Origin: Bdellovibrio sp.
Lineage (GTDB): Bacteria; Bdellovibrionota; Bacteriovoracia; Bacteriovoracales; Bacteriovoracaceae
Direction: 5' to 3'
Length of the DNA: 34,543 nucleotides
Assembly: GCA_020720455.1 (NCBI GenBank)
Contig: DYOQ01000030.1
Coordinates: 1 to 34,543, forward strand
The position numbers were made by a program, and so were the translations under genes. The notes beneath the pieces are model-generated. The model searched no databases, had not been told where the DNA came from, and saw only the letters and a list, made by a program, of their open reading frames with translations. Below are positions 7,552-16,591 of the stretch, piece after piece; the first letter of the stretch is position 1, and each line of letters begins with the position of its first letter.

Positions 7552-8691
7552 ATGGGTAACAAACTTTACACAACACTCTTTGCTTTAGGTGCTTTTATAT
7601 TGCTTGTTACTCACTATCTAGATAATTACTCTCATCCAGAGACATTAATTCCTTACCCATATAAAGTTAGCTACGGCCTTCCTCTCGATTACCAGCAAAT
7701 TTCAGACTCAAATGTCTTAATAGTTGGTGATCGAATGGGAAAATATTTTGCTAAATTTAAAGATCTATTTTTAAGTGAAGGTTCGAAAAATTTAACTACC
7801 ACTCTTAAACTCTATGATTGGAGTGAAGATAACGAACCAATATACAGAACGATTGCGAAATTAAAAGCACTGAAAAAATTACCCCCCATTGTAATCTACC
7901 ACGGTGCTAGTACTGAACTTTATGAAACACACTTCAATGTAAGTGACAAGAAAATCATCAAAGATAATTTCGAAATTTATAAAGACCCAGTTCTAGTATC
8001 GGCAATGATGGCATTACCTTTTCTTTCTAGATTGCTTTACTCAAGACCTCAAATTATAACTATCGATGGAAACAGTCCAGCAAAAGAGAGTGATGAAATT
8101 TTTGCTAGTGCTAAAATGCAGATTAATATGGAATTAAAATACAAACTATATGAAACAGAGGTTGAACAACTAATAAAATTAGTTCAAAAAAGAAAATCCC
8201 ACCCTATTCTTGTCACCACTCCGATAAATTACTTAGAACCAGCTAAATCAACTTGCGCAAACGCAACTACTCCTAGTGTTGAATCAAAGCTAGATGAGAT
8301 CGAACAGCTTTTTAGTAATGGCGATTATAAAACTGCTTTTGTAGAAGCAGATGAACTATCAAAAGTCGCAGTTGGAAATTCCAAAGTGCTTTTCTGGCTT
8401 GGAAAACTATTTAAATATACTGGAAATAATCGAGCTGCACTCAAAACTCTAAAAACATCTGCTGCACTTGATTGTAGCAGTTGGAGAGGTAGTCCTATAT
8501 TTAATGCAATAATCTCTAAAAAAACAAAAAGCCTAGGAGCAAAGCTACTTGACTTCGATAGCATTGTTTACCAACAATACTGGAACGAGGATCTTTTTCT
8601 TGATTCTATATACCCAAACAATCAATACTACGAACAAGCTTCAGAGATCATGTCAAAATATATTAATGAGTTAGTGCAAACTAAGATGTAG
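7552..8691 (+). CDS. Membrane-anchored exported protein with degenerate SGNH-hydrolase-like features
   Basis: This is a 379-residue protein with one N-terminal hydrophobic segment (residues 7-21), so it is probably anchored in the inner membrane and faces the periplasm. I do not recognise the family with certainty. Three pieces resemble SGNH/GDSL hydrolases: SNVLIVGDRMG (block I, with Arg61 where the nucleophilic Ser would be), VIYHGASTE, and near the C-terminus DSIYPNNQYY (Tyr354 where the catalytic His is expected after Asp351). Between them is a TPR-like stretch (about residues 245-300). If the relationship is real the catalytic Ser and His are lost and the protein would be a binding or structural relative. 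It is separated from the downstream CDF gene by eight bases and is likely co-transcribed with it. Confidence 0.5.
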   Translation: MGNKLYTTLFALGAFILLVTHYLDNYSHPETLIPYPYKVSYGLPLDYQQISDSNVLIVGDRMGKYFAKFKDLFLSEGSKNLTTTLKLYDWSEDNEPIYRTIAKLKALKKLPPIVIYHGASTELYETHFNVSDKKIIKDNFEIYKDPVLVSAMMALPFLSRLLYSRPQIITIDGNSPAKESDEIFASAKMQINMELKYKLYETEVEQLIKLVQKRKSHPILVTTPINYLEPAKSTCANATTPSVESKLDEIEQLFSNGDYKTAFVEADELSKVAVGNSKVLFWLGKLFKYTGNNRAALKTLKTSAALDCSSWRGSPIFNAIISKKTKSLGAKLLDFDSIVYQQYWNEDLFLDSIYPNNQYYEQASEIMSKYINELVQTKM

Positions 8692-8699
8692 GTAACGAA

Positions 8700-9722
8700 A
8701 TGGAAAAATTAGAAAAGAGCGAAAATAGAATCAGAATCATTGCTGGGATAATATCATTAGTTGTTGCTCTAATTCTTTGTATAATTAAATTCTACGCTTA
8801 CAATATTACACACTCACACGCAATTTTATCAGATGCACTTGAAAATATCACCAATGTAGTAACCGCTATTGTCTCACTTAGCGTAGTCATCGTTTCTGCG
8901 AGGCCTGCGGATGCTGACCACCCTTATGGACATGGGAAGGCCGAATTTTTTGCTTCAGCATTTGAAGGTGGAGCAATCATGTTTGCCGGTATCTTAATTG
9001 TAGTTGAAAGTACTAGCGCCTTAATCAACGGTGGAGAACTAGAAGGGATCGATCTTGGTATGATTCTTGTCATTTTTGCTGGCCTAATTAATGGAGCTCT
9101 TGGCCTATTTTTAAAAAATATAGGTAGTAGGTATAACTCGAAAGCTTTAGTCGCTAGTGGTACCCATGTCATGAGTGACTGCTTAACAAGTATTGGAATA
9201 ATTGTTGGTTTAATTATTGTCAAATTTACCGGCCTATCTTGGCTTGACCCTGCAACTGCAATACTTCTAGGGGGATTACTCTTTTATCAAGGAGGCATGA
9301 TTCTAAAAGATTCAGGAAAAGATCTAATGGATGCAGAAGATAAAGGGGTTACGGAAGAGCTAGCAATGCTTCTAGAAAAACATATGTTCACCGGGATTAT
9401 TGATTTTCATTACATGAGAGTAATTAGATCGGGAAGATTTCATCATGTAAATATTCACATGGATATTCCAGATTTTTGGACAGTAAAGTTTGCCCATGAA
9501 GAGAGCGAGCGTTTTGAAGAGTTGGTCATCAATGATTACACATTTGATGGTGAAATTCATTTTCATCTAGATCCATGTAGGCAGAGAAAATGTGAAGTTT
9601 GCAATATAAAAGAGTGTCCAGTTAGAATTCAACCATTTTGCGGAACTAAACCTAAATTGAGCATTCAACAACTTACCTCTCCAACAAACATGGCCCGACC
9701 AATACACGACAAAACCACCTAA
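8700..9722 (+). CDS. Cation diffusion facilitator (CDF) metal efflux protein
   Basis: This 340-residue inner-membrane protein has six hydrophobic segments and should export divalent metal ions in exchange for protons. Typical CDF elements are present: SDALENITNV in the second membrane segment (Asp45, Asn49), DADHPYGHGKAEFF in the following loop, SGTHVMSDCLTSIG in the fifth segment (His156, Asp160) and a histidine-containing cytoplasmic domain. The site usually filled by a second Asp in the Fe/Zn transporters (Asp49 of FieF) is Asn here. The tail has a cysteine-rich extension (CRQRKCEVCNIKEC) that may bind metal. AGGTAA precedes the ATG. Metal specificity cannot be read from sequence. Confidence 0.88.
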   Translation: MEKLEKSENRIRIIAGIISLVVALILCIIKFYAYNITHSHAILSDALENITNVVTAIVSLSVVIVSARPADADHPYGHGKAEFFASAFEGGAIMFAGILIVVESTSALINGGELEGIDLGMILVIFAGLINGALGLFLKNIGSRYNSKALVASGTHVMSDCLTSIGIIVGLIIVKFTGLSWLDPATAILLGGLLFYQGGMILKDSGKDLMDAEDKGVTEELAMLLEKHMFTGIIDFHYMRVIRSGRFHHVNIHMDIPDFWTVKFAHEESERFEELVINDYTFDGEIHFHLDPCRQRKCEVCNIKECPVRIQPFCGTKPKLSIQQLTSPTNMARPIHDKTT

Positions 9723-9753
9723 CCTCTCTTTTACATATAGATTTCTCACTATA

Positions 9754-9778
9754 GGCAATGAGTTGCCGACTTTTTCTT
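9754..9778 (+). terminator. Predicted intrinsic terminator after the CDF gene
   Basis: A 5-bp stem (GGCAA at 9754-9758, TTGCC at 9763-9767) with a TGAG loop is followed after three bases by TTTTTCTT. It is positioned 31 bases past the CDF stop codon. The stem is short, so efficiency may be modest. Confidence 0.5.
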
Positions 9779-9793
9779 AAAACCCACCCATAG

Positions 9794-9799
9794 TATAAT
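9794..9799 (+). promoter_or_regulatory. Predicted -10 element for the RDD-like gene
   Basis: A perfect TATAAT lies 43 bases upstream of the ATG at 9843 and just after the terminator of the previous gene. No good -35 match is present at the right distance (TTTTTC at 9771-9776 is the best), so this may need an activator. Confidence 0.35.
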
Positions 9800-9842
9800 T
9801 TAATCAAATGCCAAACTTGGCTAAGAATTGGAGTTATATAAT

Positions 9843-11684
9843 ATGAAAATAAGTGTTGAAGACAACAACCATAAATCAAAGAAAAAAGGGGCAACACTTA
9901 AACCAGGAGGAGCAAAGAGTAAGAAAAAAGTACTGCATCTAAGTGCTCATGCAAATACAGGTGTACCTTGGATTCTCGTGCGGTCTATCTCCACTCTTCT
10001 TAATATCTCTATTGCTTACGCTACAATCTATGTTATTTTTCCGTTTGTTTCAGAAACAAACCCAGAACTTATTGATCAATTTAATTTAATTTCTGCGCTT
10101 GTACTTAAAGAGATAAGTACCATTTTAGCAATGAGCGAGCTCCTTCCTATCGTAGAGTTAGTTAATCCTTACTGGACTCTCGTTGCTGGAAATTTTTCAA
10201 ATGCGGGCCAAAATGTTATCACCTTTCTTATTATCTATTTTGCAATTGATTTCGTCTCTCACTTTATATTTGGCACGAATTTGGGTTTTACAATCGCAAG
10301 AATTAAAACTGAGGATTCTGGCGTAATAAAAAGAATTAGAGGTTGCTTAAGATCCACAATAGGAATGATGACTGCTCCACTAATCATTTTTGATCTCCCA
10401 GTCATTATTAAAAAAAGATCTTTTAAAGAGTTTATAACTGGAACAAGATTTAGCGTTCCAACAGCTGTTCAATTATTTATTCCAACTGCTGTTTTGATTC
10501 CACTATTTTCGGCCGTTGCTCTTTTTTCTCCTCTTCTACTTGAGATCAAAAACTTAAACGGAACTACACTAAGTATCAAAAATGCTCCAAAGGTAGAACC
10601 GCTAAATAGTAACTTCCAAGCAAAATCATCATATTTTATGATGGATATAAATACTACTATTCCTGAATCTTGGACACTGATGCCACGGTTTAAAAAAGAA
10701 TCACATAGATCTAGTAAACAACTAGATATTATCGATACTAAGCAAGGACAAACAGTAACATTCTCTCTCATGCCTCCTGCAAACTTAAAATCATTAATTT
10801 CTCAAGCAAACATTGGAAATCCTCTATTTCCAATGTTCTATCCTGTATTAAATAAAATTACCCTTAGCGACAACAGTAGTATTGCGTTTAGCAAAAAAGC
10901 TATTGAAGAGATTACTGCACTTGTAGAATCAACACTCTCAGTATCTCCAAAAACAATTCATAACGTTATTTTAAAAAATGGGCCATTCCTTGCTGGTAAT
11001 CTCAAACTCAGGGAAAAACTCTTTCAACTGTTTGATATTAATTCAACAACAGTAGTTACACTCTTAAATATAAATAACCGACAGTTTCTAGAGGCAGTTG
11101 ATGCCGATAAAACGACCGCAACTCATAAATTCATTCCACTAGACGCTCCAGAAATTGAGGCCTACCGGTTCACCTACAAAAGCAAAGAAAACAAACTTGC
11201 TGAAGATGTTATTGCAGCACTCATTTATCCTTCTAAATTTTTCATCAAAAGGAACTCTCCTGCTTTTGACGATGTTCGAACAAGTTTTATCAATAGGCCA
11301 AATTGGGATGCCTTTATGGTCTTAGATTTTTTCACAGAAGAGCACTCTCTTCCTCCGCGATTTAACTCAGGGCTTGAAAATTTTTATAAACATGCTCTTG
11401 CAAAAAACAGAGATAACTCTTCTTCTAAAAAATTTGTGGAAGAGGCAATATATGAGATCATGTCAAAAGATAGTTCTGTCGATCATCCAGCAGTAGAGAA
11501 ACTTATAACCAGAATGAAATCATTTTTAGGAGCAGATACTCAAATTATTGAAAAAAAGAATAACAACAAAATTGCAGAAAATGTTTCTACTAAAACTCAA
11601 AGAAAACCAGCTATGAAATTTTTGGAAAAGAACCAATCAGTAATAGAGGCATCAAGAAAATTGACACCTCCAAAATTTAACTGA
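9843..11684 (+). CDS. Large membrane protein with an RDD-like N-terminal half, function unknown
   Basis: This 613-residue protein starts at ATG 9843, which has GGAG nine bases upstream; an in-frame TTG lies five codons earlier. It begins with a lysine-rich cytoplasmic stretch of about 35 residues, followed by membrane segments near residues 45-65, 125-140, 165-190 and 205-230. The segment from LGFTIARI to KKRSFKEFITGTRF resembles the RDD family (conserved Arg after the first helices, and the closing 'KR..hD...GT' pattern with Glu for Asp). The C-terminal 380 residues are soluble, contain no motif I know, and end in a basic tail. It follows the CDF gene, separated from it by a terminator, and converges with nifJ eight bases away. 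It looks like a lineage-specific protein. Confidence 0.55.
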   Translation: MKISVEDNNHKSKKKGATLKPGGAKSKKKVLHLSAHANTGVPWILVRSISTLLNISIAYATIYVIFPFVSETNPELIDQFNLISALVLKEISTILAMSELLPIVELVNPYWTLVAGNFSNAGQNVITFLIIYFAIDFVSHFIFGTNLGFTIARIKTEDSGVIKRIRGCLRSTIGMMTAPLIIFDLPVIIKKRSFKEFITGTRFSVPTAVQLFIPTAVLIPLFSAVALFSPLLLEIKNLNGTTLSIKNAPKVEPLNSNFQAKSSYFMMDINTTIPESWTLMPRFKKESHRSSKQLDIIDTKQGQTVTFSLMPPANLKSLISQANIGNPLFPMFYPVLNKITLSDNSSIAFSKKAIEEITALVESTLSVSPKTIHNVILKNGPFLAGNLKLREKLFQLFDINSTTVVTLLNINNRQFLEAVDADKTTATHKFIPLDAPEIEAYRFTYKSKENKLAEDVIAALIYPSKFFIKRNSPAFDDVRTSFINRPNWDAFMVLDFFTEEHSLPPRFNSGLENFYKHALAKNRDNSSSKKFVEEAIYEIMSKDSSVDHPAVEKLITRMKSFLGADTQIIEKKNNNKIAENVSTKTQRKPAMKFLEKNQSVIEASRKLTPPKFN

Positions 11685-11692
11685 TTGTTTGC

Positions 11693-14600
11693 TTAATAGT
11701 GATCGTTCATTCTCTTATAGCTAGCATACCGCCATTTAGCATCACTAACTGCCGATTCAAATAGACGTGTTGCTTCATCTGGAAAACTCTTTGTCAGCGT
11801 ATTATATCTAACTTCACTCATCATAAAATCTTTTAACTGATCAAACTTTGGCCCTTTAGATTCAAGCACGAATGGATTTTTTCCCTCTTTTTCAAGAAGC
11901 GGATTGTATCTATAAAGATGCCAGTAACCAGATTCCACCGCCAATTTTTCTTGAGAGATCATATTCTCCATTCCACCCTTTATTCCATGAGCAATACATG
12001 GCGCGTAGGCAATAATTAAACTTGGCCCTTGGTATGCTTCAGCTTCTGCTAGAACTTTTAAGAATTGGGCCTGGTTTGCTCCAATTGCTACTTGAGCAAC
12101 ATAGACATAACCATACGTCATTGCCATTCTACCAAGATCTTTTTTACCAATCGTTTTTCCACTTGTTGTAAACTTAGCAACACTCCCTCTTGCGCTCGAT
12201 TTTGAAGATTGGCCTCCAGTATTACTATATACCTCAGTATCTAAGACTAAGACGTTGACGTTTTCACCACTTGCTAAAACATGGTCAAGGCCTCCGTAAC
12301 CGATATCGTATGCCCAACCATCTCCACCAATAATCCAGACAGATTTTTTAATCAAGTATTGCTTAAGATCTAAAATCTCTTTAGCAACAGCTGATTTATC
12401 TTTTTCAAGAATAGGCAAAAGAGCGTTTGTAGCATAGACAGATTTATCACCATCCTCTTTTGCTTCTAACCAACTATTAAATGCGCCTTTAAGTTCTGAA
12501 GACACAGTGTTCAAACTCTCTCTCATTTTGAGTTCAATTCTAGATCGAAGTTTATCAACACCTAATGCCATCCCCATTCCATATTCAGCATTATCCTCAA
12601 AAAGGCTATTTCCCCAAGCAGGCCCTCTTCCTTCACTATCTTTACAATAAGGAGTAGCAGGAGCAGAACCACCGTAGATGGATGAACAACCTGTAGCATT
12701 TGCTATCATCATCCTCTCGCCAAAGAGCTGAGTCACAGTTCGAACGTATGGAGTCTCTCCACACCCTGCACAAGCTCCGGAAAACTCAAAATAAGGTTTT
12801 TTAAACTGACTACCTTTTACTGTCGTTACACTCATATCAACTTTTTTTACAGTTACACTATTCGCAAGATAGTCCCAATTTTTATCCTCACCAACTTGAG
12901 ACTCAAGCGGTTTCATGATCAAAGATTTCTCTTTTGATGGACAAACATTGACACATACTGAACAACCGGTACAATCAAGTGTGCTAATTTGAATTCTAAA
13001 CTTATACCCTTCAACACCTTTACCTTTAGCATCTAAAAGTTTCATACTCTTAGCACCAGCACTCTCTTTCTCATCTAGTAAAAATGGTCGAATACAAGCG
13101 TGAGGACAAACATACGCACACTGGTTACACTGAATACAGTTTTCACTTTGCCACTCAGGAACATTGACAGCAATCCCTCTTTTTTCATAAGCACTTGTGC
13201 CATTTGGCAAAGTCCCATCGGCCTCAACAAATGCACTAACTGGAAGATCATCGCCAATTAAAGAGTTAACAGGTGTCGCAACATTATTAACAAAATTTTT
13301 CAATTTAGTATCATGACAATCATCAACATGAGGAGCAGCAACTCCAATTTTACCTTTTAAATTTTTCCACGATGGATCAATAGAAATCTCAACAAGGCCC
13401 TCTGCGCCCATATCGACGGCCTTATTATTCATATTAACAATCGCATCACCTTTTTTACTATAGGTTTTAACGATCGCATCTTTCATGAATTTAACAGCAT
13501 CTTGATAAGGAATAACGTTCGTTAGTTTAAAAAACGCCGACTGCATAATGGTATTAGTTCTATTTCCCAGACCTAGATCTTCAGCAATTTTCGTCGCATT
13601 GATCATATACATTTTGATCTCATTATCAACTAACTGTTTTTTTATATAGTCTGGAATATGGGCGATAACTTCATTCTTATTCCAAATACTATTTAGCAAG
13701 AACACTCCACCTTTTCTAATTCCTCTAAGCATATCATATCTCTCCATGTACGAAGGAGTACTACAAGAGACAAAGCTTGGATTGATAACAAAATATGTAG
13801 AACGAATCGGTTGCTTCCCAAATCTTAAGTGAGAGATGGTAATCCCTCCAGATTTTTTTGAGTCATAAGCAAAATACCCTTGAGCGTACATATCAGTATG
13901 ATCACCGATAATCTTAATTGAGTTTTTATTTGCCCCAACTGTACCATCCGCTCCAAGTCCATAAAACTTACACTCAACAGTTCCTGCTGGCATTGTACTT
14001 ATGTCAGATTTTACTGGTAACGATGTAAATGTAACGTCATCGTTAATTCCAATAGTAAACCCGTTCTTTGGTTCACTCTGCGCCAAATTTGCATACACTG
14101 CTACAATTTGAGCAGGATTTGTATCTTTTGATGATAGTCCATAACGTCCACCTACAACGATTGGAGCATCTTTTTTGTCGTACAGAACAGATCTAACATC
14201 AAGATATAGTGGCTCACCTGTTGCTCCACACTCTTTACTTCTATCAAGCACTGCAATTTTCTTCACTGTTTTTGGAAGCACTTCTAAAAAGTGTTTTGCA
14301 GAAAATGGACGATAAAGTCTAACTAGAACCAATCCAACTTTCTCACCTTTAGCGTTTAAATAATCTATCGTCTCTTTAATAGTTTCATTAACACTTCCCA
14401 TCGCGATGATAACTCGTTCAGCTCTCTCATCACCATAGTAGTTAAATAGTTTATAATCACGGCCCGTAGCTTTTGAGATCTCTTTCATATAACCTTCTAC
14501 AACATCAGGAAGTTTATTGTAGAATACGTTGCTCGCCTCTCTGGCCTGGAAGAAGATATCTGGGTTTTGAGCTGTACCTCTCGTTACTGGGTGCTCTGGA

Positions 14601-15226
14601 TTTAGCGCTCGATCTCTAAACTCTTTTAACGCCTTATAATCGACCATTTTTGCCAAAGTTTCATAATCCCATACTTCAATTTTTTGAATCTCATGCGAAG
14701 TTCTAAAACCATCAAAAAAATGTAAGAATGGAACACGTCCCTTAATCGCTGCTAAGTGAGCAAGTGCTCCTAGATCCATAACCTCTTGAACACTACTACT
14801 AGCAAGCATCGCAAACCCTGTTGCTCTTGCAGCATACACATCTGAGTGCTCACCAAAAATTGATAATGCATGTGATGCCAATGTTCTAGCACTGACATGA
14901 AGTACTGCAGGTAAAAGCTCTCCCGCCATCTTATACATATTTGGAATCATCAACAAAAGGCCTTGGCTTGCTGTATAAGTAGTAGTTAGCGCCCCAGCTT
15001 GAAGGGCACCATGAACTACACCACTTGCACCACCTTCTGACTGCATCTCAACAACCTTTACAGTCTCCCCAAAAATATTTTTTTTACCATATGCTGCCCA
15101 GCTATCAGTATGCTCTGCCATATCTGAAGATGGAGTAATCGGGTAGATCCCGGCCGTTTCAGTAAAGGCATAAGAGACATGCGCTGCGGCCATATTCCCA
15201 TCCATCGTTTGCATTTTTCTAGACAT
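11693..15226 (-). CDS. nifJ: Pyruvate:ferredoxin (flavodoxin) oxidoreductase
   Basis: A full-length single-chain enzyme of 1177 residues, the usual size for NifJ/PFOR. It oxidatively decarboxylates pyruvate to acetyl-CoA and reduces ferredoxin or flavodoxin. The order of domains is canonical: N-terminal pyrimidine-binding domain (MDGNMAAAHVSYAFTE and GIYPITPSSDMAEH), gamma domain, two [4Fe-4S] motifs (CIQCNQCAYVCPHAC near residue 692 and CTGCSVCVNVCPS near 747), then the thiamine diphosphate domain with GACAGCGETPYVRT near 812, GDGWAYDIGYGGLDH near 967 and NTGGQSS. GGAGG four bases before the ATG is a strong ribosome site. The enzyme suggests anaerobic or microaerobic capacity. It stands alone on its strand, divergent from the helicase gene. 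Confidence 0.97.
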   Translation of the reverse strand: MSRKMQTMDGNMAAAHVSYAFTETAGIYPITPSSDMAEHTDSWAAYGKKNIFGETVKVVEMQSEGGASGVVHGALQAGALTTTYTASQGLLLMIPNMYKMAGELLPAVLHVSARTLASHALSIFGEHSDVYAARATGFAMLASSSVQEVMDLGALAHLAAIKGRVPFLHFFDGFRTSHEIQKIEVWDYETLAKMVDYKALKEFRDRALNPEHPVTRGTAQNPDIFFQAREASNVFYNKLPDVVEGYMKEISKATGRDYKLFNYYGDERAERVIIAMGSVNETIKETIDYLNAKGEKVGLVLVRLYRPFSAKHFLEVLPKTVKKIAVLDRSKECGATGEPLYLDVRSVLYDKKDAPIVVGGRYGLSSKDTNPAQIVAVYANLAQSEPKNGFTIGINDDVTFTSLPVKSDISTMPAGTVECKFYGLGADGTVGANKNSIKIIGDHTDMYAQGYFAYDSKKSGGITISHLRFGKQPIRSTYFVINPSFVSCSTPSYMERYDMLRGIRKGGVFLLNSIWNKNEVIAHIPDYIKKQLVDNEIKMYMINATKIAEDLGLGNRTNTIMQSAFFKLTNVIPYQDAVKFMKDAIVKTYSKKGDAIVNMNNKAVDMGAEGLVEISIDPSWKNLKGKIGVAAPHVDDCHDTKLKNFVNNVATPVNSLIGDDLPVSAFVEADGTLPNGTSAYEKRGIAVNVPEWQSENCIQCNQCAYVCPHACIRPFLLDEKESAGAKSMKLLDAKGKGVEGYKFRIQISTLDCTGCSVCVNVCPSKEKSLIMKPLESQVGEDKNWDYLANSVTVKKVDMSVTTVKGSQFKKPYFEFSGACAGCGETPYVRTVTQLFGERMMIANATGCSSIYGGSAPATPYCKDSEGRGPAWGNSLFEDNAEYGMGMALGVDKLRSRIELKMRESLNTVSSELKGAFNSWLEAKEDGDKSVYATNALLPILEKDKSAVAKEILDLKQYLIKKSVWIIGGDGWAYDIGYGGLDHVLASGENVNVLVLDTEVYSNTGGQSSKSSARGSVAKFTTSGKTIGKKDLGRMAMTYGYVYVAQVAIGANQAQFLKVLAEAEAYQGPSLIIAYAPCIAHGIKGGMENMISQEKLAVESGYWHLYRYNPLLEKEGKNPFVLESKGPKFDQLKDFMMSEVRYNTLTKSFPDEATRLFESAVSDAKWRYASYKRMNDHY

Positions 15227-15440
15227 AAAACCTCCGTTGACGCAACAGTTGAAGTTGTAAAATATTCACTTTAGAATTGACGAAATAGTAACAAATAAAC
15301 GGTTTTGTGCCAAATTAAATTTATAAACGTTGACACTATCCTCTAGATAGTGGATAGCTCTATTAATCTAAACACACTTATATTTACTTGCTACTGCCGG
15401 TGTTTGGATTAGGCGGTAACAAATTAAAACGGATATATGT
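15227..15440. promoter_or_regulatory. Divergent nifJ/helicase intergenic region with nested inverted repeats
   Basis: The 214-base gap contains TTGACA (15330-15335), a perfect -35 hexamer facing the helicase, but only poor -10 candidates (GATAGC 17 bases later). Immediately overlapping it are two alternative inverted repeats: CACTATC/GATAGTG (15334-15340 and 15346-15352) and CTATCC/GGATAG (15336-15341 and 15352-15357), which cannot form together. The leader from here to the ATG at 15441 is about 80 bases. Confidence 0.4.
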
Positions 15441-16586
15441 ATGTTAGATTTTAGCGCACTAAATTTGCTTCCTTCTATTATGGAAGCTCTTCACAAAAAA
15501 GGGTACAAAACCCCAACACCAATTCAAGCACAGGCAATACCTCACTTACTTGAGGGCCGCGATTTACTTGGAATCGCACAAACTGGAACAGGAAAAACTG
15601 CTGCGTTTGCACTACCTATTTTAAATAGACTGGCCAGCAACCGCATCAAAGCAAAACCAGCAATGATTCGTTCCCTAATTTTAACTCCAACACGAGAGCT
15701 TGCCTCTCAAATAGAAGAGAACATCACGTTATATGGCAAAGGATTGAACTTAATTAGTACAGTAATCTTTGGCGGCGTTGGCGCGCGGCCACAAGTTATG
15801 GCAATGGGAAGAGGGGTAGATATACTAATCGCGACACCTGGAAGATTGTTAGACCTAATGAGTGATGGCCACATCCAATTTGAACAACTTGAAGTTTTTG
15901 TGCTTGATGAAGCTGATCGAATGCTCGACATGGGTTTTATCAGAGACGTTAAGAAAATTATTTCAAAACTACCGGCAAAAAGACAGACTCTACTTTTTTC
16001 AGCAACCATGCCAAGTGATATTGCACATCTTGCCTCCACACTCCTAACTGGCCCTGTTCGAGTCGAGGTAACCCCTGAAGCTACAACTGTAGAAAAAATA
16101 GAACAGAGTATTAACTTAGTAGACAAAATAAATAAACCTCTACTATTAAGAAGCATCCTAAAAAACAACTCTATAAAAAGCGCTCTAGTTTTTTCTAGAA
16201 CAAAACATGGTGCAGATAGAATTGTTAAATACCTAGAAAAAGAGTCCATCTCTTCAGCATCTATTCACGGTAATAAATCGCAAGGGGCAAGAGAAAGAGC
16301 ACTTGGAGATTTTAAGGCAAAAAAAATTAGAGTACTTGTAGCAACTGATATTGCGGCAAGAGGAATTGATATTCCTCAAGTTAGTCATGTTATTAATTAC
16401 AATCTACCTGATGATCCAAAAAGTTATGTCCACAGAATTGGAAGAACAGCAAGGGCCGGTAGAGATGGGATAGCTATCTCTTTTTGTGATGAAACAGAGG
16501 TTAAACTTCTTAAAGATATCGAAAAATTTATTAACTGCAAAGTTCGAGTAGACAATACTCACCCATATGTATCTTCTAGGAAATAG
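15441..16586 (+). CDS. DEAD-box ATP-dependent RNA helicase (RhlE-like)
   Basis: This 381-residue cytoplasmic RNA helicase has all core motifs: Q motif (TPTPIQAQAIP), AQTGTGKT near residues 47-54, PTRELA, TPGRLLD, VLDEADRMLDMGF near 155, SAT near 187, and HRIGRTARAG near 331-340. It consists of the two RecA domains with almost no C-terminal extension, shorter than Escherichia coli RhlE, whose basic tail is missing. Likely roles are ribosome assembly or RNA turnover, often enhanced in the cold. The ABC-F gene starts five bases after its stop, so the two form an operon with a common theme of translation. The ribosome site is weak (CGGA). Confidence 0.93.
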   Translation: MLDFSALNLLPSIMEALHKKGYKTPTPIQAQAIPHLLEGRDLLGIAQTGTGKTAAFALPILNRLASNRIKAKPAMIRSLILTPTRELASQIEENITLYGKGLNLISTVIFGGVGARPQVMAMGRGVDILIATPGRLLDLMSDGHIQFEQLEVFVLDEADRMLDMGFIRDVKKIISKLPAKRQTLLFSATMPSDIAHLASTLLTGPVRVEVTPEATTVEKIEQSINLVDKINKPLLLRSILKNNSIKSALVFSRTKHGADRIVKYLEKESISSASIHGNKSQGARERALGDFKAKKIRVLVATDIAARGIDIPQVSHVINYNLPDDPKSYVHRIGRTARAGRDGIAISFCDETEVKLLKDIEKFINCKVRVDNTHPYVSSRK

Positions 16587-16591
16587 ATAAG

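Noticed and set aside
11693-15226. nifJ considered as part of a nitrogen-fixation region
   Set aside because: No other nif gene is present; NifJ-type PFOR is common in non-fixing bacteria as a central-metabolism enzyme.
15707-16249. Open frame of 180 codons on the minus strand
   Set aside because: It lies wholly inside the helicase gene in the opposite direction, has low-complexity Ser-rich translation and no ribosome site; the plus-strand frame has all DEAD-box motifs.
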